DNA from: DASXVX01 sp036504075
Lineage (GTDB): Bacteria; Bacillota; Sulfobacillia; Symbiobacteriales; Symbiobacteriaceae
Length of the DNA: 31,150 bases
Assembly: GCA_036504075.1 (NCBI GenBank)
Contig: DASXVX010000082.1
Location: 1-31,150, forward strand
Direction: 5' to 3'
In this document: positions 31,012 through 31,150 of the stretch, piece by piece
Numbering within the stretch: position 1 is the stretch's first letter
Layout: every line of letters begins with the position of its first letter
Translations under genes and position numbers: made by a program
Notes under the pieces: generated by a model
What the model was told of the DNA's origin: nothing
The model's input: the letters and a program-made list of their open reading frames with translations, nothing else
Database searches by the model: none

Positions 31012-31150
31012 GTAAGCGTCAAATCCCGCCCACCTATAAAACGGCGGTTCCTTCTGAGACAATCCTCTTCAGATCACCTGGGGAGGATTGTCTTTATGAC
31101 GCCAGAAGAGCTGACTGAACTCTGGACTTCCCGTATCCGCGATTACCGGG
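31012..31150 (+). mobile_element. Left end of an IS66-like insertion sequence
   Basis: The CRISPR repeat is intact up to GTGGGGA (31011) and then changes to GTAAGCGTCAAATCCCGCC. A GTAAGCG start is characteristic of IS66-family terminal repeats. After about 85 bases a gene begins with a typical IS66 ORF1-like protein start. The element runs out of the window. IS66 elements usually make an 8-bp target duplication, expected here as the last bases of the repeat. Confidence 0.75.
31096..31150 (+). CDS. IS66-like ORF1 (TnpA-type accessory protein), partial
   Basis: Starts ATG 31096, nine bases after GGGAGG, and runs off the end of the window. The 18 visible residues, MTPEELTELWTSRIRDYR, match the start of the small first open frame of IS66-family elements (a helix with LW..R...YR, usually followed by ASGLS..AWC). 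This accessory protein helps transposition in IS66 elements with tnpA-tnpB-tnpC order. Identification rests on a short stretch and on the terminal repeat just upstream. Confidence 0.65.
   Translation, partial: MTPEELTELWTSRIRDYR

Noticed and set aside
28933..31062. Many open frames on both strands across the CRISPR array, with repeating motifs such as STPTCVGTT and SSPRTWGWT
   Set aside because: They are produced by the 61-bp repeat unit, which keeps frames open; they have no SD sites and change only with the spacers.

Overview
The window reads as chromosomal DNA from a GC-rich, endospore-forming Firmicute, most likely Symbiobacterium or a close relative. The reasons are the spore maturation pair spmA/spmB, a SleL-like spore glycosidase, RNase Y and a DarA-type c-di-AMP receptor, all in GC-rich sequence with many GTG and TTG starts behind strong Shine-Dalgarno (SD) sites. 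The genus is inferred from general resemblance; no database was searched.

Layout. 1-7.1 kb: an unknown protein, RNase Y (rny) with a long structured leader, two unknown proteins, a DedA membrane protein, a divergent PRPP synthetase, an unknown protein and a GNAT acetyltransferase. 7.1-11.4 kb: a minus-strand run of a 23S pseudouridine synthase with very long disordered tails, a sugar-type solute-binding lipoprotein and a UgpC/MalK-type ATPase. 11.4-15.4 kb: an unknown protein, RidA, and the cluster MFS - darA - (repeats) - spmA - spmB behind a sigma-A-like promoter. 15.4-20.5 kb: a degenerate YlxY-like polysaccharide deacetylase, an unknown lipoprotein, a 0.6-kb region with two matching inverted repeats, a PG-binding/LysM/GH18 protein, and a 0.7-kb non-coding region with an orphan terminator and eleven copies of a 20-bp tandem repeat. 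20.5-23.5 kb: an MFS transporter, a small HD-type (alarmone hydrolase-like) protein with an upstream membrane protein, and a CDGSH iron-sulfur protein.

23.5-28.4 kb holds the most interesting system, a compact lanthipeptide cluster. A 36-residue precursor peptide, not previously marked because it is short, lies at 27729-27839 on the minus strand. Its leader carries VVDLQ and its core is CTYTCSWTCWITSFQN. It is followed by a hairpin terminator, a 917-residue LanL/LanKC-type synthetase (lyase-like, kinase and cyclase regions with Zn ligands), and an MFS exporter whose ATG overlaps the synthetase stop. A small AT-rich membrane protein is transcribed divergently from the precursor.

28.5-31.15 kb: a LigD polymerase-domain remnant, a strong terminator, and a 35-repeat type I-E-like CRISPR array. 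The array appears to be transcribed right to left. Its right-most (leader-side) repeat is cut by the left end of an IS66-like element that continues beyond the window. No cas genes are visible.
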